Below the pieces are notes generated by a model. It saw only the letters and a list, made by a program, of their open reading frames with translations. It was not told the DNA's origin and ran no database searches. A DNA stretch of 28,338 bases from Cetobacterium sp. UBA6069 (GTDB lineage Bacteria > Fusobacteriota > Fusobacteriia > Fusobacteriales > Fusobacteriaceae). A program made the translations under genes and the position numbers. Location of the stretch: NCBI GenBank assembly GCA_002428805.1, contig DIXX01000016.1, positions 1,232 to 29,569 of the forward strand. Direction: 5' to 3'. Positions 10,520 to 19,013 of the stretch are shown piece after piece (positions within the stretch are counted from its first letter, which is position 1; each line of letters begins with the position of its first letter).

Positions 10520-10548
10520 ATTATACATTATTTTTGCCATTTTTTCAA
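10520..10548 (-). promoter_or_regulatory. Sigma-70-type promoter for ktrB and the downstream run
   Basis: Read on the minus strand: TTGAAA at 10548-10543, a 17-base spacer, then TATAAT at 10525-10520. It stands about 30 bases before the ktrB ATG, giving a short leader that contains AGGAGG. It is the only strong promoter I see upstream of the six minus-strand genes from ktrB to bamA. Confidence 0.75.
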
Positions 10549-10564
10549 GTTTACTAAATAATTA

Positions 10565-10596
10565 ACAAGGATAGAATTAATAAATCCTATCCTTGT
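10565..10596 (-). terminator. Hairpin terminator after the ankyrin lipoprotein gene
   Basis: ACAAGGATAG (10565-10574) and its exact complement CTATCCTTGT (10587-10596) form a 10-bp stem with a 12-base loop, 17 bases beyond the stop of the ankyrin gene. On the minus strand the tail is TTAATTATTT, a weak uridine tract. It separates the truB-typA unit from the ktrB promoter. Confidence 0.6.
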
Positions 10597-10613
10597 TTTA
10601 AATAATATTTTTT

Positions 10614-11414
10614 TTATCTATATGATTTATAATTAGGATTAACACCTTTATCTAAAAGTAGTTCTACTAAATCTTCATAACCTAGTTTTTTTGCTTTTAA
10701 ATAAACTTCACCTAATATATTTTCACCATATATATTTTTTTCATTAGGATTATATTTACCTTTTAATAATATCTTTATTACATCTTCTGAGTTAGAATAA
10801 TATATTGGATAGTTTCCTCTTTTATCTTTTAATAAATGCAAACTACTGTCTTTAGATAACATTCTATTTACAATTTCTGAATTCTCAATGTTTACAGCCC
10901 AAAATATTGGATACCATTCACTCGAATCTAAAATCTTTAATTGAACATCGTTATCTATTAAAGACAAAACTAGCTCTTCAGGTCTTGTTTTTATATAAAA
11001 ATTTAAAAGGAACTCTCCATCACTTGTAAAAGTGTTCACATTTGATTTCTGATTAAGAAACATCTGTAAAGCCTCCATACTATTTACATAAAATATTGGT
11101 GGCCTTGGAGAAGTTATAGTATTAATCCCAACGTTTGTCTTTGCAGGTAAATCTTTATTTAAATCAACACCATTAGCTAATAATGAAGATATTACCTGAA
11201 GAGAGTCCTCTTTTAAGGCTAAGCTCAAAAGAGTATCTCCACTTTTTAATTGTTGATCTATGTTAAAACCATTTTTTATTGCTCTATTTAATATATATAC
11301 ATTATCCACAACAACTGCTGCTATTATTTCATCTTCTGTATACATTTTTCTATTGAAATTACTACATCCAATTAAAGTTAAAAGTAGTAAAAATAAAACT
11401 AATAATTTTTTCAT
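10614..11414 (-). CDS. Ankyrin-repeat lipoprotein
   Basis: The 266-residue product begins with a lipoprotein signal: two lysines, a leucine-rich core and the lipobox LIGC, giving lipidated Cys17. Serine at position +2 gives no inner-membrane retention signal by the E. coli rule. The rest reads as about six ankyrin-type helical repeats, for example LLSLALKEDSLQVISSLLANGVDLN near residues 60-85, and the final repeat LGYEDLVELLLDKGVNPNY. Such repeats bind other proteins, so a periplasmic binding or scaffold role is likely, but the partner is unknown. AGGTAG precedes the ATG. It starts 22 bases after typA and ends at a hairpin, making it the last gene of a truB-typA unit. I do not recognise a named orthologue. 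Confidence 0.8.
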   Translation of the reverse strand: MKKLLVLFLLLLTLIGCSNFNRKMYTEDEIIAAVVVDNVYILNRAIKNGFNIDQQLKSGDTLLSLALKEDSLQVISSLLANGVDLNKDLPAKTNVGINTITSPRPPIFYVNSMEALQMFLNQKSNVNTFTSDGEFLLNFYIKTRPEELVLSLIDNDVQLKILDSSEWYPIFWAVNIENSEIVNRMLSKDSSLHLLKDKRGNYPIYYSNSEDVIKILLKGKYNPNEKNIYGENILGEVYLKAKKLGYEDLVELLLDKGVNPNYKSYR

Positions 11415-11436
11415 AGACTACCTCTTAATTTATGTA

Positions 11437-13242
11437 TTATTTAGAGTTCTTTTTTCTATCGTTTTCTTTTAAGAATTTCTTTCTTATTCTGATGTTAGTT
11501 GGAGTAATTTCTACTAACTCATCATCAGCTATATAGTCTAAAGCTTGCTCTAGAGTATATTTTCTTGGAGTTGCCATTTTTATAGCATCGTCACTTCCTG
11601 AAGCTCTCATGTTTGTTAATTTTTTAGCTTTACATACGTTTACTATTAAATCGTTTTCTCTGTTGTGCTCTCCTACGATCATTCCTTCATAAACTGCTAC
11701 ACCTGGCTCAGTAAATAGAACTCCTCTATCCTGTAATCCACCTAAAGCGTAAGCTACTGTAGTTCCTTGCTCTAAAGAGATAAGAACTCCTTTTGGTCTT
11801 GTAGGGATTGGTCCTTTGTATAACTCGAAATCATAGAATGAATGATTTAAGATTCCAGTTCCTTTTGTATCAGTTAAGAATTCGTTTCTGAATCCGATTA
11901 ATCCTCTTGCTGGTACCTTGAACTCTAATCTTGTATATCCATCAGTTCCAGGAGTCATTGCTACCATTTCTCCCTTTCTAATTCCCATTTTCTCAATTAC
12001 AACACCAACGAAAGCGTCATCAACGTCAACCATAGCTAACTCGATTGGCTCGAACTTTTCTCCATCGATATCTTTAAGTAATACTCTTGGCTTTGAAACT
12101 TGAATCTCGAAACCTTCTCTTCTCATGTTTTCTAAAAGTATAGAAAGTTGAAGTTCTCCTCTTCCTTTAACTACGAATGCATCCGCGTTCTCTGTAGCTT
12201 CTACTCTCATACTTACGTTTGTTTGAAGCTCTTTTTGTAATCTATCCCAGATATTTCTAGAAGTTACAAACTTTCCTTCTTTTCCTGCAAATGGAGAATC
12301 GTTTACCATGAATGTCATAGCAAGCGTAGGCTCATCTATATCAATTACTGGTAAAGCAATTGGCTCATTGAAATCAGCGATTGTTTCTCCGATATCTATG
12401 TTATCTAATCCAGCAACACAGAAAATATCTCCTGAGTAAGCTTCTTGAATCTCTACTCTTTTTAGACCTTCATATCCGTACATAACAGATACTTTTCCTC
12501 TAACTTGCTTTCCATCTCTTTTGATTAATATTACTTCTTGGTTTCTTTTTAACATTCCGTTATAAAGTCTTCCAACAGCAAGTTTACCAACATAGTTATC
12601 GTACTCGATGTTAGTTATTAAGAATTGAGTTGGCTTTGCGCTGTCTCCTTCTGGATCTTCAACATGCTCTAAAATAGTTTCAAATAATGGTTGCATGTTA
12701 TCGCTCTTATCTTCTAACTCTTTCTTAGCAAATCCAGCTTTTCCAGAAGCATAAACAACTGGGAACTCTAATTGTAAGTCATTTGCATTTAACTCGATGA
12801 ATAAGTCGTATACCATGTATAAAACTTCTTCTGGTCTAGCATTTGGTCTATCAACTTTATTTACAACAACAATTGGTCTATGTCCTTGCTCTAAAGCTTT
12901 CTTTAATACGTATTTAGTTTGAGGCATTGGTCCTTCAAACGCATCTACTAGTAAAACAACACAGTCAACCATTTTCATGATTCTTTGTACTTCTCCTCCG
13001 AAGTCAGCATGGCCTGGAGTATCAACAATGTTGATTTTGTAATCTTTGTAATTTACTGAAGCATTCTTAGAGAAAATTGTAATTCCTCTCTCTTTTTCGA
13101 TATCATTTGAATCCATTACTCTCTCAGAAACTTTCTCAAGTTCGTGAGCTCCGAAAACTCCTGATTGTCTTAATAAACAGTCAACCAGAGTTGTTTTTCC
13201 ATGGTCAACATGGGCTATAATCGCAATGTTTTTTATTTTCAT
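11437..13242 (-). CDS. typA: Ribosome-associated translational GTPase TypA/BipA
   Basis: TypA (BipA) is an EF-G-like GTPase that binds the ribosome and supports growth and ribosome assembly under stress or cold. The 601-residue protein has the full set of G motifs: AHVDHGKTT (residues 10-18), RGITI (switch I), [11 protein letters not shown] (G3), NKVD (G4) and ASGKAG (G5). Later domains show the TypA hallmark [18 protein letters not shown] and the C-terminal segment [25 protein letters not shown] that distinguishes it from LepA and EF-G. AGAGGAAG lies before the ATG. It follows truB by 23 bases and precedes the ankyrin lipoprotein by 22. Confidence 0.97.
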   Translation of the reverse strand: MKIKNIAIIAHVDHGKTTLVDCLLRQSGVFGAHELEKVSERVMDSNDIEKERGITIFSKNASVNYKDYKINIVDTPGHADFGGEVQRIMKMVDCVVLLVDAFEGPMPQTKYVLKKALEQGHRPIVVVNKVDRPNARPEEVLYMVYDLFIELNANDLQLEFPVVYASGKAGFAKKELEDKSDNMQPLFETILEHVEDPEGDSAKPTQFLITNIEYDNYVGKLAVGRLYNGMLKRNQEVILIKRDGKQVRGKVSVMYGYEGLKRVEIQEAYSGDIFCVAGLDNIDIGETIADFNEPIALPVIDIDEPTLAMTFMVNDSPFAGKEGKFVTSRNIWDRLQKELQTNVSMRVEATENADAFVVKGRGELQLSILLENMRREGFEIQVSKPRVLLKDIDGEKFEPIELAMVDVDDAFVGVVIEKMGIRKGEMVAMTPGTDGYTRLEFKVPARGLIGFRNEFLTDTKGTGILNHSFYDFELYKGPIPTRPKGVLISLEQGTTVAYALGGLQDRGVLFTEPGVAVYEGMIVGEHNRENDLIVNVCKAKKLTNMRASGSDDAIKMATPRKYTLEQALDYIADDELVEITPTNIRIRKKFLKENDRKKNSK

Positions 13243-13265
13243 AATCTCTTCCTCTCTATTTAAAA

Positions 13266-14123
13266 TTAATAATACTTATAACCTTTTAATAAACCGTTTG
13301 TAACTTCACCTAAGCCTATAAACTTATTCTTAGAATAAACACTATATTTTCCTTCATTTATTCTTTTTTTACATCTTTGTCCATTTACAAAAAGTTTTAA
13401 ATCAGTTTCATCTTCAATGTCTGTTCTAGGAAACTTAAAGTAATCCTCTACAGAAATCAAAAATGAAAAATCATTTTCTGCAACCATTTTCTCTATAGAT
13501 TCTAAAGTAAATGATCTGTCTAAATCCTCTTTTCCAACTCTAGTTCTTCTCAGTCCTGTCATTGTGGCAAAAGTACCTAGTTTTTCTCCTAAATCATAGA
13601 TTAAACTTCTTATGTAAGTTCCCTTTGAAACTGTGCAATTAATTTTGGCTTTTATACCATCAAAAGATATTACATCTAAATTTGTTATACTAACATCTCT
13701 AGCTTTTCTTTCGATTTCAACACCCTCTCTAGCTAACTCGTAAAGTTTTTTTCCATCAACTTTTATTGCTGAATACATTGGGGGAACTTGTTTTATATCT
13801 CCCTTAAATGTTTCTAACGCCTTTCCAAAAGCTTCATCAGATATATTGAAATTTTCTACTCTATCTAAAACTTTCCCCTCTATATCATAAGTGTCTGTTT
13901 TAAAACCAAGTTCTAAATCTGCAACATACTCTTTCTCATATCCCTCTATATCCTGTGCTAATTTTGTAGCTCTACCTACACAAATTACTAAAATTCCTGT
14001 AGCTAATGGATCTAAAGTACCAGTATGACCGATTCTTCTCTCTTTCAAATTTCTTCTTAAAACCCTTATGACATCAAAGGAAGTTATACCGATAGGTTTG
14101 TCTATAACTATTATTCCTTCCAA
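13266..14123 (-). CDS. truB: tRNA pseudouridine-55 synthase TruB
   Basis: TruB converts uridine 55 of the tRNA T-loop to pseudouridine. I place the start at the TTG at 14123 rather than the farther TTG at 14147. An AAGGAGA ribosome site sits about six bases before the inner TTG, and the product then opens MEGIIVIDKPIGITSFD, the usual TruB beginning; length 285 residues. The catalytic aspartate is D38 in the motif HTGTLDPLATG. Also visible are the conserved YSAIKVDGKKLYELAR segment and SKGTYIRSLIYDLG. The C-terminal part is short and PUA-like at best. A promoter with an extended -10 lies just upstream. First gene of truB-typA-ankyrin lipoprotein. Confidence 0.95.
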   Translation of the reverse strand: MEGIIVIDKPIGITSFDVIRVLRRNLKERRIGHTGTLDPLATGILVICVGRATKLAQDIEGYEKEYVADLELGFKTDTYDIEGKVLDRVENFNISDEAFGKALETFKGDIKQVPPMYSAIKVDGKKLYELAREGVEIERKARDVSITNLDVISFDGIKAKINCTVSKGTYIRSLIYDLGEKLGTFATMTGLRRTRVGKEDLDRSFTLESIEKMVAENDFSFLISVEDYFKFPRTDIEDETDLKLFVNGQRCKKRINEGKYSVYSKNKFIGLGEVTNGLLKGYKYY

Positions 14124-14152
14124 TTTTCTCTCCTTTAATTTAGTCAAATGAC

Positions 14153-14181
14153 ATTATATCATACACTATACTTTTTTTAAA
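14153..14181 (-). promoter_or_regulatory. Promoter for truB-typA-ankyrin unit, extended -10
   Basis: On the minus strand: TTTAAA at 14181-14176, a 17-base spacer, then TATAAT at 14158-14153. The -10 is preceded by TGA, making an extended -10 (TGNTATAAT). The -10 ends 30 bases before the chosen truB TTG. Its position supports the later start, since the TTG at 14147 would lie at or next to the transcription start. Confidence 0.65.
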
Positions 14182-14190
14182 CATTTATTT

Positions 14191-15762
14191 TTAATTTGCC
14201 GTAATCTTATAATTATTGCTCGGGCTCCATAAAAGATACTCAGTTACTCCCAAGTCATTCATCGCTTTTATTTGTTCTCTTATCTCTTTTTCATTGTAAG
14301 GTATATATCCTTTCACCCATTTAGCTGTAAAAGCCTGTATCCAAGGTCTCATTGTTGCCGGTGAGGTTATATTTTCATTTCTGTTTACAGAATCTCTAAC
14401 AGAGTTATATATAGTTTTATATGGTTGTGCATCTGGAACAGGTATTCCATATGCTCCATTTCCATAGTGACTTGGATACATCATTGGCGATATATAATCT
14501 ACAACTTGACTTACTGTTTCCCAGTGTTGCCCTAATCCCATATCATCACTAAACGTTCCAATCTGACCATATACATCAGCACTTGTATAAGCACCCAGAG
14601 CATTTATTCTTTCTCTTGCATATTTTAGATATTTTTGAATTGTTTCTGGCTTAGACTCATTTTTAGTATTTCTATAATTTAATTTTGCATCTAATTTCCC
14701 ACCATTTGAAGCCGGGAATCTTACATAATCAAATTGAATTTCATTAAATCCAGCTTTAGCAGCTTCTTCAGCTACAGCTAAATTATATTCCCATAGATTT
14801 CTATCATGAGGGGAAACCCAAATAATCCCGTCACTATTTGTATAAGGTTTTCCTGTATCTCTTGAAATAATAACTTTATCTGAATTAGACTTTGCATAAG
14901 TTGGGTCTTTAAATGATACTATTCTTGCTATTGTATATATATTATTTTCTTTCATCTTCTTCATAAATTCAGCTATATTTTTTATAGGATAATTTTTTGT
15001 AACCTGTACACCAAATTTTTTAGGAGCTTCCATGTCAAAAGATAAAACTCCGTTGTCATCTTTTACATCTATTACAAAAGCATTAATTTCAGTTGTTTTT
15101 GCAAGCTGAATTAATCTTTCCATTTTTTTTGTACTTCCTATACTGTAGATATTTAAATATACTCCTTTTACATCTACTCTAGGATTATTCGTAAAATTAT
15201 TCATTGGATAACTTTTTTTAAAATCTATATTTTTCCAATTTGTTGGTAAAGTTTCATTTAAGTTTGCTGCTAATTCAACTTTTCCAATCCATCCCGTTCT
15301 ATCTTTTAAATCTTTTCTATAAGCAATTTTTAAGATACTTTTTTTTAAGTTTTCTTCTCCTATTGTTTTTTCCTCTAAAATCTGTACTTTGCTTCCTTTT
15401 CTTAAAGTATCTATCCTTTCTTTTTGAGCTTCATCTTTAAATACAAAAACAGATCTGTTTTTTATAAACTTAAACTCTTCAATTTGTTTTTCGCTCAGCT
15501 GTTCATTTTTTTGAGTTTCATAAACCTCTTTCTTCATCGATTCATTTTTTTTAAAATCTAGTGTTTCTTTTTTTTCTGTTTCTAAAGGCGTATTATCTTT
15601 TTTCAAAGATAATACATCAACCTTTATTTCATCACTTACCATCTCTACTTTTTTAGGTTCATCATTAAGCACAAACCTTTTAACTCCACAAGAGATTGTA
15701 AAGATGAAAATTAATAGTAATATTAGAAATCTAAAAAATTTCCTTCTGTCTTTTATTCTCAC
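14191..15762 (-). CDS. Envelope DUF4015 putative glycoside hydrolase with SH3-like domain
   Basis: I choose the GTG at 15762 because GGAGG stands five bases ahead of it; the GTG at 15774 would start inside the ribosome site. Length 523 residues. The N-terminus is basic then hydrophobic (RRKFFRFLILLLIFIFTISCG) with Cys25 in an imperfect lipobox, so a lipoprotein or membrane-anchored protein is likely. A Lys/Glu-rich linker (about 36-100) leads to an SH3b-like segment (about 102-165; LRKGSKVQILEEK, TGWIGKVEL). The rest is the DUF4015 TIM-barrel-like domain: VKGVYLNIYS, NAFVIDVKDDNG, EIQFDYVRFP and SADVYGQIGTF, with acidic residues where glycosidases keep theirs. The substrate is unknown; a cell-wall or surface glycan is a guess. 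It is a single gene, transcribed away from the M16 protease. Confidence 0.82.
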   Translation of the reverse strand: MRIKDRRKFFRFLILLLIFIFTISCGVKRFVLNDEPKKVEMVSDEIKVDVLSLKKDNTPLETEKKETLDFKKNESMKKEVYETQKNEQLSEKQIEEFKFIKNRSVFVFKDEAQKERIDTLRKGSKVQILEEKTIGEENLKKSILKIAYRKDLKDRTGWIGKVELAANLNETLPTNWKNIDFKKSYPMNNFTNNPRVDVKGVYLNIYSIGSTKKMERLIQLAKTTEINAFVIDVKDDNGVLSFDMEAPKKFGVQVTKNYPIKNIAEFMKKMKENNIYTIARIVSFKDPTYAKSNSDKVIISRDTGKPYTNSDGIIWVSPHDRNLWEYNLAVAEEAAKAGFNEIQFDYVRFPASNGGKLDAKLNYRNTKNESKPETIQKYLKYARERINALGAYTSADVYGQIGTFSDDMGLGQHWETVSQVVDYISPMMYPSHYGNGAYGIPVPDAQPYKTIYNSVRDSVNRNENITSPATMRPWIQAFTAKWVKGYIPYNEKEIREQIKAMNDLGVTEYLLWSPSNNYKITAN

Positions 15763-15899
15763 ACCAGCCTCCACTTATATATTTACTTCATATATTTTAT
15801 CAATTTTATCTTAAAAAATCCAGTAAATAATCCTTTTAATAAAACTTAGAAAGTGTTAATATCTAATTATATCTTAACGAACTTACTAAGGAGGATTTT
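15763..15899. promoter_or_regulatory. Divergent promoter region between DUF4015 and M16 genes
   Basis: This AT-rich spacer drives genes both ways. On the minus strand an extended -10, TGATAAAAT, reads from 15802 to 15794 with no good -35. On the plus strand a weak pair TTAGAA (15846-15851) and TATCTT (15870-15875), 18 bases apart, precedes an AAGGAGG ribosome site about five bases before the M16 ATG. Both promoter calls are tentative. Confidence 0.4.
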
Positions 15900-18677
15900 A
15901 TGAATAAAAGAAGATACTTTGCATTTTTATTTTTTTTAGTTTTACAACTTTTTACTTTTTCTAGTCCTACCAAAAATTTGGTTCCTTCTGAGAACCTTAT
16001 CTCTGGAAAACTAGATAATGGTTTAGAATACTATATTTTAAAAAATAGCAAGCCTGAAAATAGAGCTTCTCTTAATTTAGTTGTTAAGGCTGGTTCTCTT
16101 TTAGAAGAAGATAATCAGCAAGGATTAGCTCATTTCTTAGAACACATGGCCTTTAATGGGACTACTAAATATCAAAAAAATGAACTCGTTCAATATCTAC
16201 AATCTTTAGGCTTAAGTTTTGGTGGAGATTTAAACGCCTATACTAGTTTTTCAGAAACAGTTTATAAACTGCAAGTCCCTACTTCTGAAGCTGATTTATC
16301 TGTTGGCTTTGATGTTTTAAAAGAATGGGCTTCTGAAATTACTTTAGATCCAAAAGATGTTGAAAATGAAAAGAAAATTATCATTGAAGAGTGGAGGCTT
16401 CGTCAAGGAATCTCTCAAAGAGTTGGAGATTTACAAAAGAAAATTTTATACGGCGATTCTTGGTACTCAAAAAGATTCCCTATAGGTTTTCCTGAAACTA
16501 TTAACAATGCTACTTCCAAGATTCTAAGAGATTATTATGAAAAGTGGTATCAACCACAGAATATGGCTGTCGTTGCTGTTGGTGATTTTGAGACTTCAGC
16601 TGTTGAACAATTAATTTCAGAAAACTTTAGTAGCTTAAAAAATAAAACAACTCCAATAAAGAAAGAGTTTGAAATCGCTCTATCTAAAGAGGACTCAATC
16701 ACAATATTTACAGATCCTGAATTAACTACAACTAACCTTAATATTATGTGGAGAGAAAAAACAAGCTCTATTAATAGCGAAACTGCTTTTAAAAAAGGAC
16801 TCGAAAAAGTACTGTTTAATTCTATTTTAAACACTAGATTTTCTATTTTATCAAAAGCTAAGGATTCTCCTTTTGCTTACTCTTCGATTTATAATTTTTC
16901 TTTAAATGACAAAACAGGGCTATATGCTATTTCAAGCCTAGTTAGAGAAAACAACATAAATGAAACTATTGCAATTATCGTTAATAATCTTAAAGATATC
17001 GCTATAAACGGAGTATCATTAGAAGAACTGCAAAATGAAAAAATTAACCTAATCAACAACTTAAAAACACTACTAAACAATAAAGAAAGTATAAAAAATG
17101 ACACTTATATTTCTTCAATTATAGACTATATATTAAATGACAATACGTTTTTAAGCCCAGAAGAAGAATATAATTTAACTTTAAATTTGATTAAGGATAT
17201 CTCTACTGAAAATTTAAAAAATTTAAGTCAGGATATTTTATCTTTAAACTATGATGTACTTATTACTTCGAGAGAAAATATGAAAAGTTCTTTACCTAAA
17301 GAGGGTGATCTTAAAAATTACATTGATAACCTTCTTTTAGAAAATACCTCTGCTATAAAAGTATTCAATTTTAACATTGAGCTTCCAGCAATAAAAAATA
17401 ACCCTGGTCAAACTGAAACACTTGAAAAAAATAAAGACTATACAAAATTAAAGCTTTCTAATGGAATTGAGGTTTTATATAAAGAAACTGATTTTGATAA
17501 AGATAAAATAAATATCAACCTGGTTAAATTACAAGGGAGCTCTAGCTTAACTTATCCTGAATATATCAACACCCTTTTTCTTCCAGAAATCTTATCGAAT
17601 TCTGGGGTTGGGGATATCGACTATAGCTCTTTAGAAATATATTTCAAAGGAAAAAATTTTAGTGTTAACAATTTTATAAATGACTATACACAAGGTTTTA
17701 AAATTTCAACAACTAAATCAGATTTAAATGAAGCCTTAAAATACTTTAGAACCCTAATTGCTTCTCCAAAATTTGATGAAAATATCATTGACTCTACTTT
17801 AAAGACAAATAGAGAATTGATTAAAAATAGAGATTTTTCACCAAGAGCTGTTTTCAGAAAAACTTATCTTGAAACTTTGAATTCTAATCATCCTAGAAGG
17901 ACACCTTTAGAACTTCAAGATTTAGATTTTGTAACAAAAGAGAATCTTTCAACAGCATATTCAAATCTTTTCAGTAGCTTTAAAGATTATAAATTAATAA
18001 TAACTGGTTCAATTACTGAAACTCAGTTAATAGAAGTTTTAAATAACTACTTTGCTAATCTTCCTACTGAAAGTAATTTAGCACCTCTAAAGGAATTAGA
18101 TATAAACTATCCTAAAAATAACTTAAAAAAAGAGATTGTTCAAGGAATAGATAAGAAAGCTACGGTTATTTTAACATTCCCATATAAAGATATTTTTACT
18201 ATTGAAAATAGAACTCTGTATAATTCGTTATCTAGCTTATTAAATATATTACTTATCGAAGATGTTCGTGAAAAAATAGGTGGAGTTTACTCAATCTCCT
18301 CTTCGGCAACTCTAGAAAAATTTAATTTTGGAGAAAACTATTTACAAATTATATTTAGTACTGACACTAAAAGGGTTGATGAAGTTATTTTAAAAACTAA
18401 ATCTGTTATCGGAAATATTCAAAAAGGAGAGTTCCCTAAAAATAAGATTTTAGATATCCAAAAAAATTATGAACTGAACTTTGAAACAGCATTAAAAACA
18501 AATAATTTTTGGAATAATTACCTGGAGAAAAAAAATTTAATATCAGACTATGAATTTTATACTCCTATGAGGTATAATGAGATTGTAAACTATAATTCTA
18601 TTATAATTTTTTCTAATAGAGCACTTGACATAAACAATTGTGTAGAAGTTATTCTTCTACCAGAAAAGGAGGACTAA
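15900..18677 (+). CDS. Exported M16 (pitrilysin/insulinase) zinc metallopeptidase, PqqL-like
   Basis: M16 peptidases are clam-shaped zinc proteases that enclose small proteins or peptides. The 925-residue product starts with a signal peptide (about residues 1-21), so it acts in the periplasm or outside. The inverted zinc motif is H78-F-L-E81-H82, with the downstream glutamates E157 and E164 in a NEKKIIIEEW segment as the third-ligand region. The second half repeats the fold without the zinc motif, including the substrate-clamp signature REKIGGVYSISSSA near residue 795. The length fits the full-length periplasmic PqqL/FusC-type group (about 930 residues) and not the short processing peptidases. 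It is the first gene of a plus-strand run; its stop is one base from the next ATG. The substrate cannot be read from the sequence. Confidence 0.9.
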   Translation: MNKRRYFAFLFFLVLQLFTFSSPTKNLVPSENLISGKLDNGLEYYILKNSKPENRASLNLVVKAGSLLEEDNQQGLAHFLEHMAFNGTTKYQKNELVQYLQSLGLSFGGDLNAYTSFSETVYKLQVPTSEADLSVGFDVLKEWASEITLDPKDVENEKKIIIEEWRLRQGISQRVGDLQKKILYGDSWYSKRFPIGFPETINNATSKILRDYYEKWYQPQNMAVVAVGDFETSAVEQLISENFSSLKNKTTPIKKEFEIALSKEDSITIFTDPELTTTNLNIMWREKTSSINSETAFKKGLEKVLFNSILNTRFSILSKAKDSPFAYSSIYNFSLNDKTGLYAISSLVRENNINETIAIIVNNLKDIAINGVSLEELQNEKINLINNLKTLLNNKESIKNDTYISSIIDYILNDNTFLSPEEEYNLTLNLIKDISTENLKNLSQDILSLNYDVLITSRENMKSSLPKEGDLKNYIDNLLLENTSAIKVFNFNIELPAIKNNPGQTETLEKNKDYTKLKLSNGIEVLYKETDFDKDKININLVKLQGSSSLTYPEYINTLFLPEILSNSGVGDIDYSSLEIYFKGKNFSVNNFINDYTQGFKISTTKSDLNEALKYFRTLIASPKFDENIIDSTLKTNRELIKNRDFSPRAVFRKTYLETLNSNHPRRTPLELQDLDFVTKENLSTAYSNLFSSFKDYKLIITGSITETQLIEVLNNYFANLPTESNLAPLKELDINYPKNNLKKEIVQGIDKKATVILTFPYKDIFTIENRTLYNSLSSLLNILLIEDVREKIGGVYSISSSATLEKFNFGENYLQIIFSTDTKRVDEVILKTKSVIGNIQKGEFPKNKILDIQKNYELNFETALKTNNFWNNYLEKKNLISDYEFYTPMRYNEIVNYNSIIIFSNRALDINNCVEVILLPEKED

Positions 18678-18678
18678 T

Positions 18679-19008
18679 ATGCCACATTTAAAATTTAGAG
18701 GTATTGAGAAAAAAGTTTTAATTGAAAACAGCAAAGAATTAATTGATGGCCTTACTGACATCATTAAGTGCGACAGAACATGGTTCACTATAGAACACGC
18801 AGAAACGGAATATATCTTCGACGGAGCTATTGTTCCAGGATATACTTTTATTGACGTCGCTTGGTTTGACAGAGGGCAAGAGACTAAAGATTTAGTTGCT
18901 GACTTTATTACAAAGTTTTGTAAAAAATTAACTGCCAACAATGATACAACTGTTATCTTCTATCCCCTTGAAGGTTCTAACTATTATGACAATGGAGAGC
19001 ATTTCTAG
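18679..19008 (+). CDS. DUF1904 family protein, tautomerase-like fold
   Basis: A 109-residue protein beginning MPHLKFRGIEKK and ending in an acidic, aromatic tail (EGSNYYDNGEHF). The pattern of a proline directly after the initiator methionine, a short strand, then a helix and a second strand (YTFIDVAWFDRGQETKD) matches DUF1904, which I recall as part of the tautomerase/MIF superfamily. There the N-terminal proline is the catalytic base. Whether this protein is an enzyme is unknown. AAGGAGG lies inside the end of the M16 gene, and the ATG follows that gene's stop by one base, so the two are co-translated. It is followed by aroK after five bases. Confidence 0.75.
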   Translation: MPHLKFRGIEKKVLIENSKELIDGLTDIIKCDRTWFTIEHAETEYIFDGAIVPGYTFIDVAWFDRGQETKDLVADFITKFCKKLTANNDTTVIFYPLEGSNYYDNGEHF

Positions 19009-19013
19009 GTTTT

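Noticed and set aside
10614..11414. Toxin-immunity pair involving the ankyrin lipoprotein
   Set aside because: No adjacent toxin-like gene; both neighbours are housekeeping (typA and, beyond a terminator, ktrB).
15685..15762. Twin-arginine (Tat) export signal in the DUF4015 protein (RRKFF)
   Set aside because: The pattern is partial, lacks the usual preceding Ser/Thr, and the following core is very hydrophobic, which suits Sec or lipoprotein export better.
15754..15774. Upstream GTG (15774) as the DUF4015 start
   Set aside because: That codon overlaps the GGAGG that must serve as ribosome site; the GTG at 15762 is correctly spaced.
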